Shown: one piece after another, positions 17,840 through 26,839 of the stretch | Layout: each line of letters begins with the position of its first letter | Position numbering within the stretch: the first letter of the stretch is position 1 | Assembly: GCF_003335215.1 (NCBI RefSeq) | Contig: NZ_QPGB01000001.1 | Span: 124,001-188,000 of the forward strand | DNA: 64,000 nt | Reading direction: 5' to 3' | Origin: Parvibium lacunae | GTDB lineage: Bacteria; Pseudomonadota; Gammaproteobacteria; Burkholderiales; Burkholderiaceae_D | The notes under the pieces: model-generated | The model's database searches: none | The model's input: the letters and a program-made list of their open reading frames with translations, nothing else | What the model was told of the DNA's origin: nothing | Translations under genes and position numbers: made by a program

Positions 17840-19381
17840 TTAATTTGCAATTACAATCTGGTTTTTACCATTGATTTTGGCGGTGTACATAGCTTCATCA
17901 GAACGTTCAATCAGAGACTCAAATTCTTCATTTTCGTTGCGCGTTGCTATACCTGCAGAGAAGGTCATATAGAGAGATTGTTTTCCATAGACATTAAGAG
18001 GAGTTCCCTGTAATTTCTCGCGCGCTCTATTTATGATTTGAGCAGCCATGTGTGCATCCCCTCGAATCAGTACGATAAATTCTTCCCCACCATAGCGGGC
18101 CAGACGATCATTCGTTCGTAGAGAATTGCGGAGTGTCTTTGCGATCAATACCAAAGCTCTATCCCCAGTTGGATGACCGTATTTGTCATTAATTAATTTA
18201 AAGTTATCAATATCAATCAGGGCTAGCGATAAGAAACTATGTTCTCGCTTGCTAATGGCGAGTTCAATTTGATAGGTTTGAATAAGACCGCGCCGGTTTA
18301 GCGCATCAGTTAGCGGATCGTGTTGAATCAGCCGCGCAAACGTTTTTTGAAGAGCGCGACTACTACGTAAGGTCATATGGGTTAACATTGTCAGTGTTGC
18401 GCTAATAATTATCCCAATCAGTAGTATCCAATGTTCGCCATAAAATCCTCGTCTACTAGCAAGTACGGGACTCGGCGAAACCCGAATCGTCCAGGGGCGA
18501 TCACCTAAATCGATTGCTCGGTAAGCAAAAACTTGTCGCACTGGCAGGTAAAGCTCAGCTCTAACTAGAGTTAACTCTTCTTCTTTATGCGTACTGTAAA
18601 TGCTGGGAGGAAGTTGTCGTGAAAATTCTTCATCAAATAATTCAACGATAAATTTGCCATTGCTATTGTCCAACAAATTACTGAGCATTCCGGCAACCTC
18701 AAAGGTAAGGGCAATACCGTAAATGGCGGTTCGACGTGCCCCTGTTGGGGTCTGGGTCGACTTGAAGACCGGCAATATCATGACTGCGCCAGCGATAGCC
18801 TCTCCGGTGCCATAAGAGGTTGGTAGATCTAGACGGCCAGAAATAACAGGTTGCTGATTGAAGATGCTGCGTTCTAGCGTGTCTTTCCAAACAGGGTGAT
18901 GATTAAGCTGCTCACCAATTTGCCTAGCAGGAACGCCGTAGAAGCCATAACTTTGACTAACGCTAAAGTTACCATAGTTAATAAGTCCTTGATGCTCCCC
19001 TTGATTGGTAATGTCAATAATTTCAAAACGCCGTATGCCAGGGAAAAGCCGCTCTAGATCAAGCTGTTTGCAGTAAGTTGCCCAGATTGATTCTGTTAAT
19101 TGATTTTTGTCATTTAGCCAAGCGTTTGTGCTGCGTATTAATTGCTCAATCTGTTGCAGCCTTACCTTGGTTGATGTTTCGATTAGATTACTTTGTTCAT
19201 CAACTTTACGTTGTATTTCGTGGATCGTTTGTTGCCGAGTCCATTGCCAAGATAAGCCAGTTAGCGTAACGGAAACCAAGAAAATGATGAATGATAAACC
19301 CCAATGGGCCAAAATGGCCCAGCGTTGCGTCGTATGTTCTAGATGACTGGTTTTTTGTTTGAAGAATGAGAAAGACCGCAT
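17840..19381 (-). CDS. Membrane diguanylate cyclase with periplasmic CHASE-like sensor
   Basis: A 513-residue inner-membrane protein. A first helix (about 27-48) and a second (about 320-345) flank a periplasmic domain of about 270 residues whose segments (FPGIRRFEIIDI, ISGRLDLPTSYGTGEAIAGAVMILPVF) resemble a CHASE domain. The cytoplasmic GGDEF domain is complete: DPLTDALNRRGL, IDIDNFKLINDKYGH, active-site GGEEF at about 431-435, and the inhibitory I-site RTND five residues before it. It should make c-di-GMP from two GTP under product inhibition. Base composition is lower in G+C than its neighbours, which hints at later acquisition. The ribosome binding site is weak. Confidence 0.88.
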   Translation of the reverse strand: MRSFSFFKQKTSHLEHTTQRWAILAHWGLSFIIFLVSVTLTGLSWQWTRQQTIHEIQRKVDEQSNLIETSTKVRLQQIEQLIRSTNAWLNDKNQLTESIWATYCKQLDLERLFPGIRRFEIIDITNQGEHQGLINYGNFSVSQSYGFYGVPARQIGEQLNHHPVWKDTLERSIFNQQPVISGRLDLPTSYGTGEAIAGAVMILPVFKSTQTPTGARRTAIYGIALTFEVAGMLSNLLDNSNGKFIVELFDEEFSRQLPPSIYSTHKEEELTLVRAELYLPVRQVFAYRAIDLGDRPWTIRVSPSPVLASRRGFYGEHWILLIGIIISATLTMLTHMTLRSSRALQKTFARLIQHDPLTDALNRRGLIQTYQIELAISKREHSFLSLALIDIDNFKLINDKYGHPTGDRALVLIAKTLRNSLRTNDRLARYGGEEFIVLIRGDAHMAAQIINRAREKLQGTPLNVYGKQSLYMTFSAGIATRNENEEFESLIERSDEAMYTAKINGKNQIVIAN

Positions 19382-19546
19382 AGCTTAAATCCATTTTGAC
19401 TAATTAAATTAGCGGCATATTTAAAATAACCTTGAGTTTTTTGAGTAAAGGATGTTTTTGGGCTTAGGATTCAATTCAGTCATTTAAAATCAGAGTGCGC
19501 TGATCGTATACCATTCGTGGGTCAATGTTATAGGGAAACAAAGAAA

Positions 19547-19924
19547 ATGGAGAAAGTCGTTATCAATAGTCAGGGTGCTCCCGCCGCGATTGGGCCCTAC
19601 AGCCAAGCGATTCAAATTGGTACAACCCTTTATTCTTCCGGCCAAATTGGTCTGGACCCCGTGTCTGGGGAATTAGTGTCTGGGTTTGAGCAGCAGGTTC
19701 ACCGTGCTTTTCAGAATCTTCAAGCGGTAATCGAGCAAGCCGGTGGCTCGATGGCACAAGTGGTTAAATTTACCCTTTTTCTAACCGACTTAAGCCAATT
19801 TGGCGTCGTGAACAGTATCATGCAAACCTATGTGCCACAGCCTTATCCCGCTCGTTCAACCGTGGGGGTAGCCAGTTTGCCGCGTGGGGCTTTGTTTGAA
19901 GTAGAAGCCATCGCTGTGATTTAA
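19547..19924 (+). CDS. ridA: RidA family enamine/imine deaminase
   Basis: A 125-residue RidA (YjgF/YER057c) protein with the classic motifs AAIGPYSQAI, LYSSGQIGLDP and the C-terminal PARSTVGVASLPRGALFEVEAIA with the substrate-binding Arg. It hydrolyses reactive 2-aminoacrylate and other enamines released by PLP enzymes, protecting metabolism. ATG 19547 gives the family N terminus MEKVVINSQGAPAA; a further in-frame ATG at 19517 adds ten unlike residues. recG follows after 19 nt, so the two are probably one transcript. Confidence 0.95.
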   Translation: MEKVVINSQGAPAAIGPYSQAIQIGTTLYSSGQIGLDPVSGELVSGFEQQVHRAFQNLQAVIEQAGGSMAQVVKFTLFLTDLSQFGVVNSIMQTYVPQPYPARSTVGVASLPRGALFEVEAIAVI

Positions 19925-19943
19925 ATCGTGTCCTTGCTGGGCT

Positions 19944-22034
19944 GTGGCTACTCTTGACGCGCTTCTAGAAAAACTGGGGATCACGACACCGCAGGATTTA
20001 CTCTTGCATCTGCCTCTGCGCTATGCTGACTTCACCGAATTAACGCCTTTTTCTGCTTGGGGCGCGGGCGTCAGTGTGCAGGTACAAGGTGTGGTCATTG
20101 CATCGCAGATTCACTACAAACCTAAGCGACAGTTAATTGTTCAGGTCCAGCCATTGCTCCCTGCTTCATCAGAGGAATCAGGGGCATTTTCGCCTCCTCT
20201 GGTGCCTAGCTTACAGTTACGTTTTTTGTATTTCTATCCAAGCCAGCAAAAGCAGCTGGCAGTGGGGCGCCATATTCGCCTACACGGCGAGTTGAGATTG
20301 GCCTTTCCCGCGCAAGCAGGGCACTTTGAGTTAATCCATCCCCAAATTCTGCTGGCGGGTGATGCCGAGCAAGTCAGCAATGCGCCTTTGCCAAGCCATT
20401 TGACCCCGATTTATCCAACTACCGCTGGCTTGGGTCAAACCCGCCTGTGCCGTCTGATTGAGCAGGCTTTGGCGCAACACCTATCCGCTTATCCCGATAC
20501 GTTGCCACCGGCTATTCTGAAAAAAAATGGCTTATTACCTCTGCCGCAAGCCTTGTCGATCTTGCATCAGCCACCCGTTTCTATATCCCTTGCGCAGTTA
20601 TCAAACCGCGATCATCCCGCATGGCAGCGGGTGAAATTCGATGAGTTGTTAGCCCAACAGCTTTCGCTACAGCAAGCTCGCGTGCAACGGACAGCACAGC
20701 AGGCGCCCGCCTGTCAGGGGCCGCATTTATTGGTTAGGCAATTCCTTGAGCAGTTACCCTTTCGCTTAACCCAGGCACAACAGCGGGTATCGACTGAGAT
20801 TCATCAGGATTTAACTCAGACTCAACCAATGACGCGGCTGTTGCAAGGCGATGTGGGCAGTGGCAAAACAGTGGTGGCGGCCATGGCAATGTTGCAAGTC
20901 ATTGCGGCAGGGTATCAAGCGGCCTTAATGGCACCCACAGAAATTCTGGCCGAACAGCATTATCAAAAATTGTCGAGCTGGCTCGCGCCCTTGGGTGTGC
21001 GATTGGCCTGGTTGAGCGCCAGTATCAGCAAAAAAGAGCGTCAGCTAACGCTCGCAGCAATTGCTTCTGGCGATTACCATGCGGTGATTGGCACCCACGC
21101 CCTGATTCAGCAGGGGGTGGTTTTCCATAACTTGGGCTTGAACGTCATTGATGAGCAGCATCGCTTCGGGGTGGCCCAGCGCATGCATTGGTTGACCCGC
21201 CCCGATGGTTTATTTGTGCATCAACTATTGATGACAGCAACCCCGATCCCGCGGACGCTTGCGATGACTTTATATGCCGATTTTGATGTATCGACGTTGG
21301 ATGAATTGCCCCCAGGTAGGCAGCCGATTGTGACTAAATTGATTGAGTCGAGCCGTCGAGAGGCCGTGCTACAGCACATTCAACGTGAGGTTGAGGTAGG
21401 GCGTCAAGTTTACTGGGTTTGTCCCTTGATTGAAGAGAGTGAGCATCTTGACCTACAGACCGCCCTTGCCACGCAGGCTGAGTTAGCAGCGCGTTTTCCT
21501 ACATTGACTGTCGGCTTGCTGCATGGTCGCATGAGTTTGCCAGAGAAAGCGGCGGTGATGCAGGCCTTCCAGGCGAATCAACTCGCGGTGCTGGTTGCCA
21601 CGACGGTGATTGAGGTTGGCGTTGATGTCCCTAATGCCACTTTGATGGTGATTGAGCATGCGGAGCGATTTGGGCTGGCCCAGTTACACCAGTTGCGAGG
21701 ACGGGTAGGGCGCGGCGAACACGCCAGTGTTTGCGTTTTGTTGTACGAAAGCCCGCTGGGCGAGCAAGCAAAAGCACGGTTGCGAACTTTGTATGAGTTT
21801 CAAGATGGCTTTGAAATCGCCAATCAAGACCTTCTCATTCGTGGGCCTGGTGAATTTCTAGGCTGGCGTCAGGCAGGGGTGCCCTATCTTCGCTATGCCG
21901 ATTTGACCCAGGATCAGTCTTTGCTTGAGCTTGCCCGTCACGTTGCCGCAACAATGGTGGCTGAATATCCAGATGCTGTGCAATTACACCTTGACCGCTG
22001 GCTACCCAATCGCGCTAAACTTCTACATGCTTAA
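19944..22034 (+). CDS. recG: ATP-dependent DNA helicase RecG
   Basis: A 696-residue SF2 helicase, close to the E. coli RecG length of 693. The N-terminal wedge/OB domain (about 30-170) is followed by the helicase core with Walker A GDVGSGKT, the DExH-type box DEQHRFG, motif III TATPIPRTL, and motif V-VI segments ATTVIEVGVDVPNA and QLRGRVGRG. The C-terminal TRG-like region (QDGFEIANQDLLIRGPGE) is present. It remodels stalled replication forks and branched DNA. Translation appears to begin at GTG 19944, which gives the expected N terminus ATLDALLEKLGI. oxyR starts 108 nt after its end. Confidence 0.97.
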   Translation: MATLDALLEKLGITTPQDLLLHLPLRYADFTELTPFSAWGAGVSVQVQGVVIASQIHYKPKRQLIVQVQPLLPASSEESGAFSPPLVPSLQLRFLYFYPSQQKQLAVGRHIRLHGELRLAFPAQAGHFELIHPQILLAGDAEQVSNAPLPSHLTPIYPTTAGLGQTRLCRLIEQALAQHLSAYPDTLPPAILKKNGLLPLPQALSILHQPPVSISLAQLSNRDHPAWQRVKFDELLAQQLSLQQARVQRTAQQAPACQGPHLLVRQFLEQLPFRLTQAQQRVSTEIHQDLTQTQPMTRLLQGDVGSGKTVVAAMAMLQVIAAGYQAALMAPTEILAEQHYQKLSSWLAPLGVRLAWLSASISKKERQLTLAAIASGDYHAVIGTHALIQQGVVFHNLGLNVIDEQHRFGVAQRMHWLTRPDGLFVHQLLMTATPIPRTLAMTLYADFDVSTLDELPPGRQPIVTKLIESSRREAVLQHIQREVEVGRQVYWVCPLIEESEHLDLQTALATQAELAARFPTLTVGLLHGRMSLPEKAAVMQAFQANQLAVLVATTVIEVGVDVPNATLMVIEHAERFGLAQLHQLRGRVGRGEHASVCVLLYESPLGEQAKARLRTLYEFQDGFEIANQDLLIRGPGEFLGWRQAGVPYLRYADLTQDQSLLELARHVAATMVAEYPDAVQLHLDRWLPNRAKLLHA

Positions 22035-22142
22035 TTGTTGTGCAATTTGGCTATTCGTTTTACAAAATCAATAGATTCTCTGCATCGCCGGATATCAGCT
22101 GCGGTGATGCTAGCAGTGACGCTGGCGCTGAAAAAATTGGGT

Positions 22143-23096
22143 ATGACACTAACGGAATTAAAATATATCGTTGCAGTTGCACGTGAACGCCACTTCGGTC
22201 GAGCGGCGGAGGCTTGTTTTGTCAGTCAGCCAACGCTCTCTGTGGCGGTCAAAAAACTTGAAGACGAATTGGGTGTCCAGCTGTTTGAGCGTGGAAATAA
22301 CGAAGTTAGTGTCACCCTCTTGGGCCAGGCCATTATTGCCCAGGCGCAGCGGGTGTTGGAAGAGACGGCAGCCCTTAAAGAGCTGGCAAAACAGGGAGCA
22401 GATCCGTTAATCGGGCCGTTACGTCTGGGGGTCATTTATACCATCGGTCCCTATCTCTTGCCCGCACTGATGAAAATCATGATTGCACAGCATCCCGACA
22501 TGCCCCTGTTGTTGCAAGAAAATTTTACCCACAAGCTGTTAGAGCTGTTGCGCCAGGGCGAGATTGATGCAGCCCTGTTGGCGTTGCCGATTACTGACGC
22601 AGGCTTAGAAGTTCGCGAGCTCTACGATGAGCCTTTCATGGTTGCCGTCAGCCGCCACCACCCTTGGGCTCAGCGCGCGCCGCAGGCTGCAATTAATGCA
22701 AATGAATTGAAGAATGAAACAATGCTGCTGTTGGGGGCCGGACATTGCTTTCGAGACAACGTGCTTGAGGTGTGCCCAGAGTTGGCGCGCTATTCGCAAA
22801 CCACAGAAGGCATTCAAAAAACCTTTGAAGGAAGCTCATTAGAAACGATTCGGCACATGGTCGCTGCAGGGATCGGGGTCACCGTATTGCCCCAACTGGC
22901 GGTGAGTGCCGATGACCGTTCGCGTGAAGTGAGTGGTGGCGATTCTTTGTTGCGCTATTTGCCCTTCAAAGAGCCCGTCCCGGCACGTCGTGTAGCCCTT
23001 GTCTGGCGTCGCAGTTTTACCCGCCAAGCTGCCTTGGAAGCTTTGATTCTGGCTCTGAAAAATACCGATCTGCGACACATCAACTGGTTAGTTTGA
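22143..23096 (+). CDS. oxyR: Hydrogen-peroxide-sensing LysR regulator OxyR
   Basis: A 317-residue LysR-type regulator. The N-terminal winged helix (MTLTELKYIVAVARERHFGRAAEAC) is followed by a LysR substrate domain. In it GAGHCFRDNVLEVCPE contains both redox cysteines in the spacing of E. coli Cys199 and Cys208, which marks it as OxyR rather than another LysR. H2O2 forms a disulfide between them and switches on catalase and alkyl-hydroperoxidase genes. ATG 22143 gives the family N terminus; the open frame extends 36 codons upstream to the recG stop without similarity. Its neighbours do not include a peroxide-defence gene. Confidence 0.94.
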   Translation: MTLTELKYIVAVARERHFGRAAEACFVSQPTLSVAVKKLEDELGVQLFERGNNEVSVTLLGQAIIAQAQRVLEETAALKELAKQGADPLIGPLRLGVIYTIGPYLLPALMKIMIAQHPDMPLLLQENFTHKLLELLRQGEIDAALLALPITDAGLEVRELYDEPFMVAVSRHHPWAQRAPQAAINANELKNETMLLLGAGHCFRDNVLEVCPELARYSQTTEGIQKTFEGSSLETIRHMVAAGIGVTVLPQLAVSADDRSREVSGGDSLLRYLPFKEPVPARRVALVWRRSFTRQAALEALILALKNTDLRHINWLV

Positions 23097-23232
23097 AACT
23101 GAACTCGCCGACTTTTAGCGCAAATAAGGCGTTTTCTCTGCCAAAACCAGGTCAAGTTTTAATCTCCTCTGCCGTAAAAAAACTTAGGCCCAATAGCGGC
23201 TGCCGAGATAAATTACTGTGGAGGAAGAGAGC

Positions 23233-23823
23233 ATGCCCCAATTCAAATCATTACAAACGCAAAGTGTGCAGGCCGTTCAGGCTTGTGTTCGTGACGGCGT
23301 ATACGCCCCTAAACAGGTTGGCTTGAATTCACCTGCGACCAAGGTGATGACTGATTTTCATAACATCCCGCCAGTGACGATCCAAGCTGATGCGCAAATA
23401 GAGCAGTGTCACAAAGCCATGATTATGGCTGGTGTGAAGTCTCTCATTGTCGCAGACGGAAAAAATCAAATCCTGGGGCTGGTGACCGCTTATGATGTGA
23501 TGGGCGAGAAACCCATGCAAATGGTGCAGGAGCGGGGCGTGAAGTTTAACGAGTTAACCGTGCGTGATGTCATGCGTCCAGCCAGTGAATTACAAACCAT
23601 CAGTATGAGTGCCGTGGAAACCGCTGAAGTCGGTCACATTATTCAAACTTTGCAAGCGCTAGCTGTCCACTATTTGCTGGTGACCGAGATGGATGGAGCA
23701 GCGAACGTATTGCGCGGACTCTTTTCAGCGGCGCAAATCGGTCGTCAATTGAATATGCATGTTAACGTCGAATCTGGCGCGCAAACCTTCGCACAAATTG
23801 AGGCGGCTGTTGCTGCCGCTTAA
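23233..23823 (+). CDS. CBS-domain pair protein
   Basis: A 196-residue soluble protein with two CBS domains: the first about residues 35-90 (VKSLIVADGKNQILGLVTAYDVMG) and the second about 105-165 (VHYLLVTEMDGAANVLRGLFSAAQIG). CBS pairs bind adenosine nucleotides or other ligands and usually sense energy state; no catalytic domain is attached. ATG 23233 follows a strong GGAGGAAGAG ribosome binding site; a GTG five codons earlier lies inside that site. The partner or target is not evident from neighbours (oxyR upstream, tal convergent). Confidence 0.85.
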   Translation: MPQFKSLQTQSVQAVQACVRDGVYAPKQVGLNSPATKVMTDFHNIPPVTIQADAQIEQCHKAMIMAGVKSLIVADGKNQILGLVTAYDVMGEKPMQMVQERGVKFNELTVRDVMRPASELQTISMSAVETAEVGHIIQTLQALAVHYLLVTEMDGAANVLRGLFSAAQIGRQLNMHVNVESGAQTFAQIEAAVAAA

Positions 23824-23844
23824 GTCATCCGTCTGCGCAAGACA

Positions 23845-23872
23845 CTAGGCGCGGGCTTCGCCCGTGACCTAG
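23845..23872. terminator. Stem-loop between CBS gene and tal
   Basis: CTAGG...CGGGC-TTCG-GCCCG-type pairing forms a stable hairpin with a UUCG-like tetraloop, bracketed by CTAGG (23845-23849) and CCTAG (23868-23872). It overlaps the tal stop codon. No T run is present, so termination strength is uncertain. Confidence 0.5.
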
Positions 23873-24843
23873 GCTGCGAGCAAAGTGGCTAGTTTTTCTG
23901 TGTCAGCCACAAAAGCGCGGATGCCCTCTGCCAGTTTTTCACTCGCCATGGCGTTTTGATTCAACTGATAACGAAAACTTGCTTCATCGACAGCGACTTT
24001 AGCAGGCCGCTTCACTGTTGGTATTGTTGCTGCGGTAGTCATATCCAGTTGGCGAGTTACTTGACCGCTAGTACTTTGCAGTTGTTCGAGTAACTCCGGG
24101 CTGATGGTGAGTAGATCACATCCCGCTAAAGCTAGAATTTGTCCGGTGTGACGAAAACTGGCGCCCATGATTTCCGTTTTATAACCATAGGCTTTGAAAT
24201 AGGTGAAAATTTCCCGCACTGACAACACGCCAGGATCTGTTTCTGGCGGGTAATCTTGTCCGGTGTTCTTTTTATACCAATCCAAAATACGGCCGACAAA
24301 GGGCGAAATCAAAGTGACTTGGGCATCCGCACAGGCTACAGCTTGCCCCAGAGAAAAGAGTAGCGTCAGGTTGCAATGAATGCCTTCTTGTTCGAGTTGC
24401 CGCGCTGCTTGAATCCCTTCCCAGGTTGCTGCAATTTTGATAAGCACGCGGTCACGCGATACCCCTGCCTGCTCATACAGCTTGATTAATTGACGTGCTT
24501 TAGCCAAGGTGGCTTGCGTATCAAACGATAGCCGTGCATCCACCTCGGTAGAGACCCGACCGGGGATGATGCGCAGGATCTCATAGCCAAAAGTAACCAA
24601 GAGGTGATCAATCCAGCCTTCGACGCCGACATGGGGATAATCTTGTTTCACCTTATCAACCAGCGCCCGATATTCGGGTTTTTGTGCAGCCTTGAGAATC
24701 AGGGAAGGATTGGTCGTTGCATCTTGCGGTTGATAGCGTTGCATCAACTGAAAATCACCGGTATCTGCGACAACGGTTGTCAGCTGTTTAAGTTGATCTA
24801 GTAAAGAAAGCGCGGTAGCGGGTGGGGACGCGGTAAGGGTCAT
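23869..24843 (-). CDS. tal: Transaldolase
   Basis: A 324-residue class I transaldolase of the TalB size. Motifs include [30 protein letters not shown] with the Schiff-base Lys, and [11 protein letters not shown]. It moves a dihydroxyacetone unit between sugar phosphates in the non-oxidative pentose phosphate pathway. It converges with the CBS gene and diverges from carA; its ATG is only about 5 nt from the -10 box of the carA promoter, so transcription from the two may interfere. Confidence 0.96.
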   Translation of the reverse strand: MTLTASPPATALSLLDQLKQLTTVVADTGDFQLMQRYQPQDATTNPSLILKAAQKPEYRALVDKVKQDYPHVGVEGWIDHLLVTFGYEILRIIPGRVSTEVDARLSFDTQATLAKARQLIKLYEQAGVSRDRVLIKIAATWEGIQAARQLEQEGIHCNLTLLFSLGQAVACADAQVTLISPFVGRILDWYKKNTGQDYPPETDPGVLSVREIFTYFKAYGYKTEIMGASFRHTGQILALAGCDLLTISPELLEQLQSTSGQVTRQLDMTTAATIPTVKRPAKVAVDEASFRYQLNQNAMASEKLAEGIRAFVADTEKLATLLAA

Positions 24844-24847
24844 ATTC

Positions 24848-24856
24848 TGTTATAAT
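24848..24856 (+). promoter_or_regulatory. Extended -10 promoter for carA
   Basis: TGTTATAAT combines an extended TGn with a perfect TATAAT (24851-24856). No strong -35 is seen, as is usual for extended -10 promoters. It gives a carA leader of about 115 nt. Confidence 0.55.
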
Positions 24857-24892
24857 TCAAAGGTTTATCTGCACGTATCCTGAGCGAGGCGG

Positions 24893-24928
24893 GCATGGCT
24901 TGTGAGTGTTGTGCTCAAGTTCCCATGC
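24893..24928 (+). promoter_or_regulatory. Hairpin in the carA leader
   Basis: GCATGG (24893-24898) pairs with CCATGC (24923-24928), and inside it CTTGTGAG pairs with CTCAAG with one bulge. No T run follows. It lies between the carA promoter and its ribosome binding site and may control carAB expression. Confidence 0.4.
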
Positions 24929-24980
24929 TCACGCCCCAATCGATCTACGATCAAGCAAAATCATAATCCAGGAGTTTACT

Positions 24981-26150
24981 TTGTTGCCGTCTTTTTTTAA
25001 TGCCTCAACAAAAGTCAAAGCAATGTTGGCTTTAGCAGACGGAACGGTATTTCACGGTTTTTCCATAGGGGCCACAGGCCAGACTGTCGGTGAGGTGGTG
25101 TTTAACACTGCCATCACGGGCTATCAGGAAATTCTGACCGATCCCAGCTATTCCCAACAAATCGTCACCCTTACTTACCCGCATATCGGCAATGTCGGCA
25201 TCAATGAAGAGGACGGTGAATCTAATCGTCCCCAAGCCATCAAGGTCCATGCAGCGGGTTTAGTCATTCGCGATTTACCCTTGCTCACTTCCAATTTCCG
25301 TTGCACCCAAACGTTGGATGCGTACCTGAAAGCGCAAAACATCGTGGCGATTGCGGGGATTGATACTCGCAAACTCACCCGTATTCTGCGTGAAAAAGGC
25401 GCGCAGAATGGCTGCATTTTGGTTGGCGACGATGCAGAAAAAGCGATTGCCCTCGCGCAAGGCTTCCCTGGCTTGGCCGGGATGGATTTGGCCAAAGTCG
25501 TGAGCTGCACGCAGTCCTACGAATGGACCGAAACCGAATGGACGCTCGGCGCAGGCTACGGTCAATTGAGCAATCCTAAATTCCACGTGGTCGCATTTGA
25601 TTACGGCGTGAAGCGTAACATCTTGCGTATGCTCGCCAGCCGGGGCTGTAAAGTGACCGTGCTGCCCGCGCAAGCCACGGCTGAACAAGCCTTGGCTTTA
25701 AAACCGGATGGGGTATTCCTTTCTAATGGCCCCGGCGATCCTGAACCTTGCGATTATGCGATCAACGCGATTCGCACCATTCTCGATACCACCAAGATTC
25801 CCGTGTTTGGCATTTGTTTGGGCCACCAGTTAATGGCCTTGGCCTCCGGTGCGAAAACGCTGAAGATGAAGTTTGGTCACCACGGTGCCAACCATCCGGT
25901 GCAAGATTTGGATACGCAGCAAGTGCTCATCACCAGCCAAAACCATGGCTTTGCGGTGAATCCTGATCACTTACCTGCGAACCTGCGGATCACGCACAAG
26001 TCGTTGTTTGATGGTTCGATTCAAGGCTTAGCGCGTACCGACCGTCCGGCGTTCTGTTTCCAGGGGCACCCGGAAGCCAGCCCGGGGCCCCATGATATTG
26101 CCTACTTGTTTGATCGCTTTATTCAGGCCATGCAGGCAATATCACGTTAG
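24981..26150 (+). CDS. carA: Carbamoyl-phosphate synthase, glutamine-hydrolysing small subunit
   Basis: A 389-residue CarA. The N-terminal half is the CPSase small-chain domain ([28 protein letters not shown]), and the C-terminal half is a class I glutamine amidotransferase with nucleophile Cys in [12 protein letters not shown] and His/Glu in [11 protein letters not shown]. It releases ammonia from glutamine and channels it to CarB. I place the start at TTG 24981: AGGAG lies 6 nt upstream and the resulting MLPSFF start resembles betaproteobacterial CarA. ATG 25023 (MLALADG) is an alternative with no ribosome binding site. leuE follows after 17 nt. Confidence 0.95.
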   Translation: MLPSFFNASTKVKAMLALADGTVFHGFSIGATGQTVGEVVFNTAITGYQEILTDPSYSQQIVTLTYPHIGNVGINEEDGESNRPQAIKVHAAGLVIRDLPLLTSNFRCTQTLDAYLKAQNIVAIAGIDTRKLTRILREKGAQNGCILVGDDAEKAIALAQGFPGLAGMDLAKVVSCTQSYEWTETEWTLGAGYGQLSNPKFHVVAFDYGVKRNILRMLASRGCKVTVLPAQATAEQALALKPDGVFLSNGPGDPEPCDYAINAIRTILDTTKIPVFGICLGHQLMALASGAKTLKMKFGHHGANHPVQDLDTQQVLITSQNHGFAVNPDHLPANLRITHKSLFDGSIQGLARTDRPAFCFQGHPEASPGPHDIAYLFDRFIQAMQAISR

Positions 26151-26167
26151 GCAAAGGACATCCGCGT

Positions 26168-26815
26168 ATGTTTGGTATCACCGATCTCTACACGTATGTT
26201 TTGGGCACGATAGTGATTATTTTACTGCCGGGGCCAAACTCCATGTATGTGCTCTCGGTTGCTGCGCAACGCGGGGTTAAGCTAGGGTTTGCTGGCGCCT
26301 GTGGCATCTTCGTGGGTGACACCATCTTAATGCTGCTGACTGTGATCGGTGCGGCCGGCATATTGAAAACTTTTCCCGCCCTGTTTGCGCTGGTCAAGTA
26401 TGCAGGGGCGGGCTATTTGGCTTGGCTTGGTCTAGGCATGCTGCGACGCGCCTGGCGCAGCTGGTCACACGCGCCTACTGTTGCCTTGCCTCGCATGGAG
26501 TCAGCGGATATGCGACAGCCATTTACACGGGCGCTGTTAATCAGTCTCATGAACCCCAAAGCGATTTTGTTTTTTGTGTCCTTTTTCGTGCAATTCGTTG
26601 ATCCTGCGTATCCTCATCCAGGGTTGACCTTCCTGGCGCTAGGCGGAATTGTGCAACTCTTCAGTGCAATGTACTTAACCGTTGTGATTATTGCTGGTGC
26701 GCGCTTGGCCAATGCCTTTCGTCGTCGTCAGCGGCTCTCTGCCAGCTTAAATGCAGGCGTTGGGTGTGTATTTTTAGGCTTCGGTGCCAAACTGGCTGCA
26801 GCCACCTTGGAATAA
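26168..26815 (+). CDS. leuE: LysE/RhtB-family amino acid exporter, LeuE-like
   Basis: A 215-residue inner-membrane protein with about six hydrophobic segments. The start (TIVIILLPGPNSMYVLS) and the ALLISLMNPKAILFFVSFFVQFVDPAYPHPG stretch align closely with E. coli LeuE (YeaS), a leucine exporter of the RhtB family, and less with other members. Substrate is therefore probably leucine or related amino acids, by proton exchange. It lies inside the carbamoyl-phosphate synthase operon, 17 nt after carA and 24 nt before carB. The reason for this placement is unknown; similar carA-exporter-carB layouts occur in betaproteobacteria, as I recall. Confidence 0.85.
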   Translation: MFGITDLYTYVLGTIVIILLPGPNSMYVLSVAAQRGVKLGFAGACGIFVGDTILMLLTVIGAAGILKTFPALFALVKYAGAGYLAWLGLGMLRRAWRSWSHAPTVALPRMESADMRQPFTRALLISLMNPKAILFFVSFFVQFVDPAYPHPGLTFLALGGIVQLFSAMYLTVVIIAGARLANAFRRRQRLSASLNAGVGCVFLGFGAKLAAATLE

Positions 26816-26839
26816 AAGTTCAAAGAATCGTAGGAAACC

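Noticed and set aside
22035-22142. 36-codon upstream extension of oxyR
   Set aside because: It starts directly at the recG stop, lacks a ribosome binding site and has no family similarity; OxyR begins at MTLTELKY.
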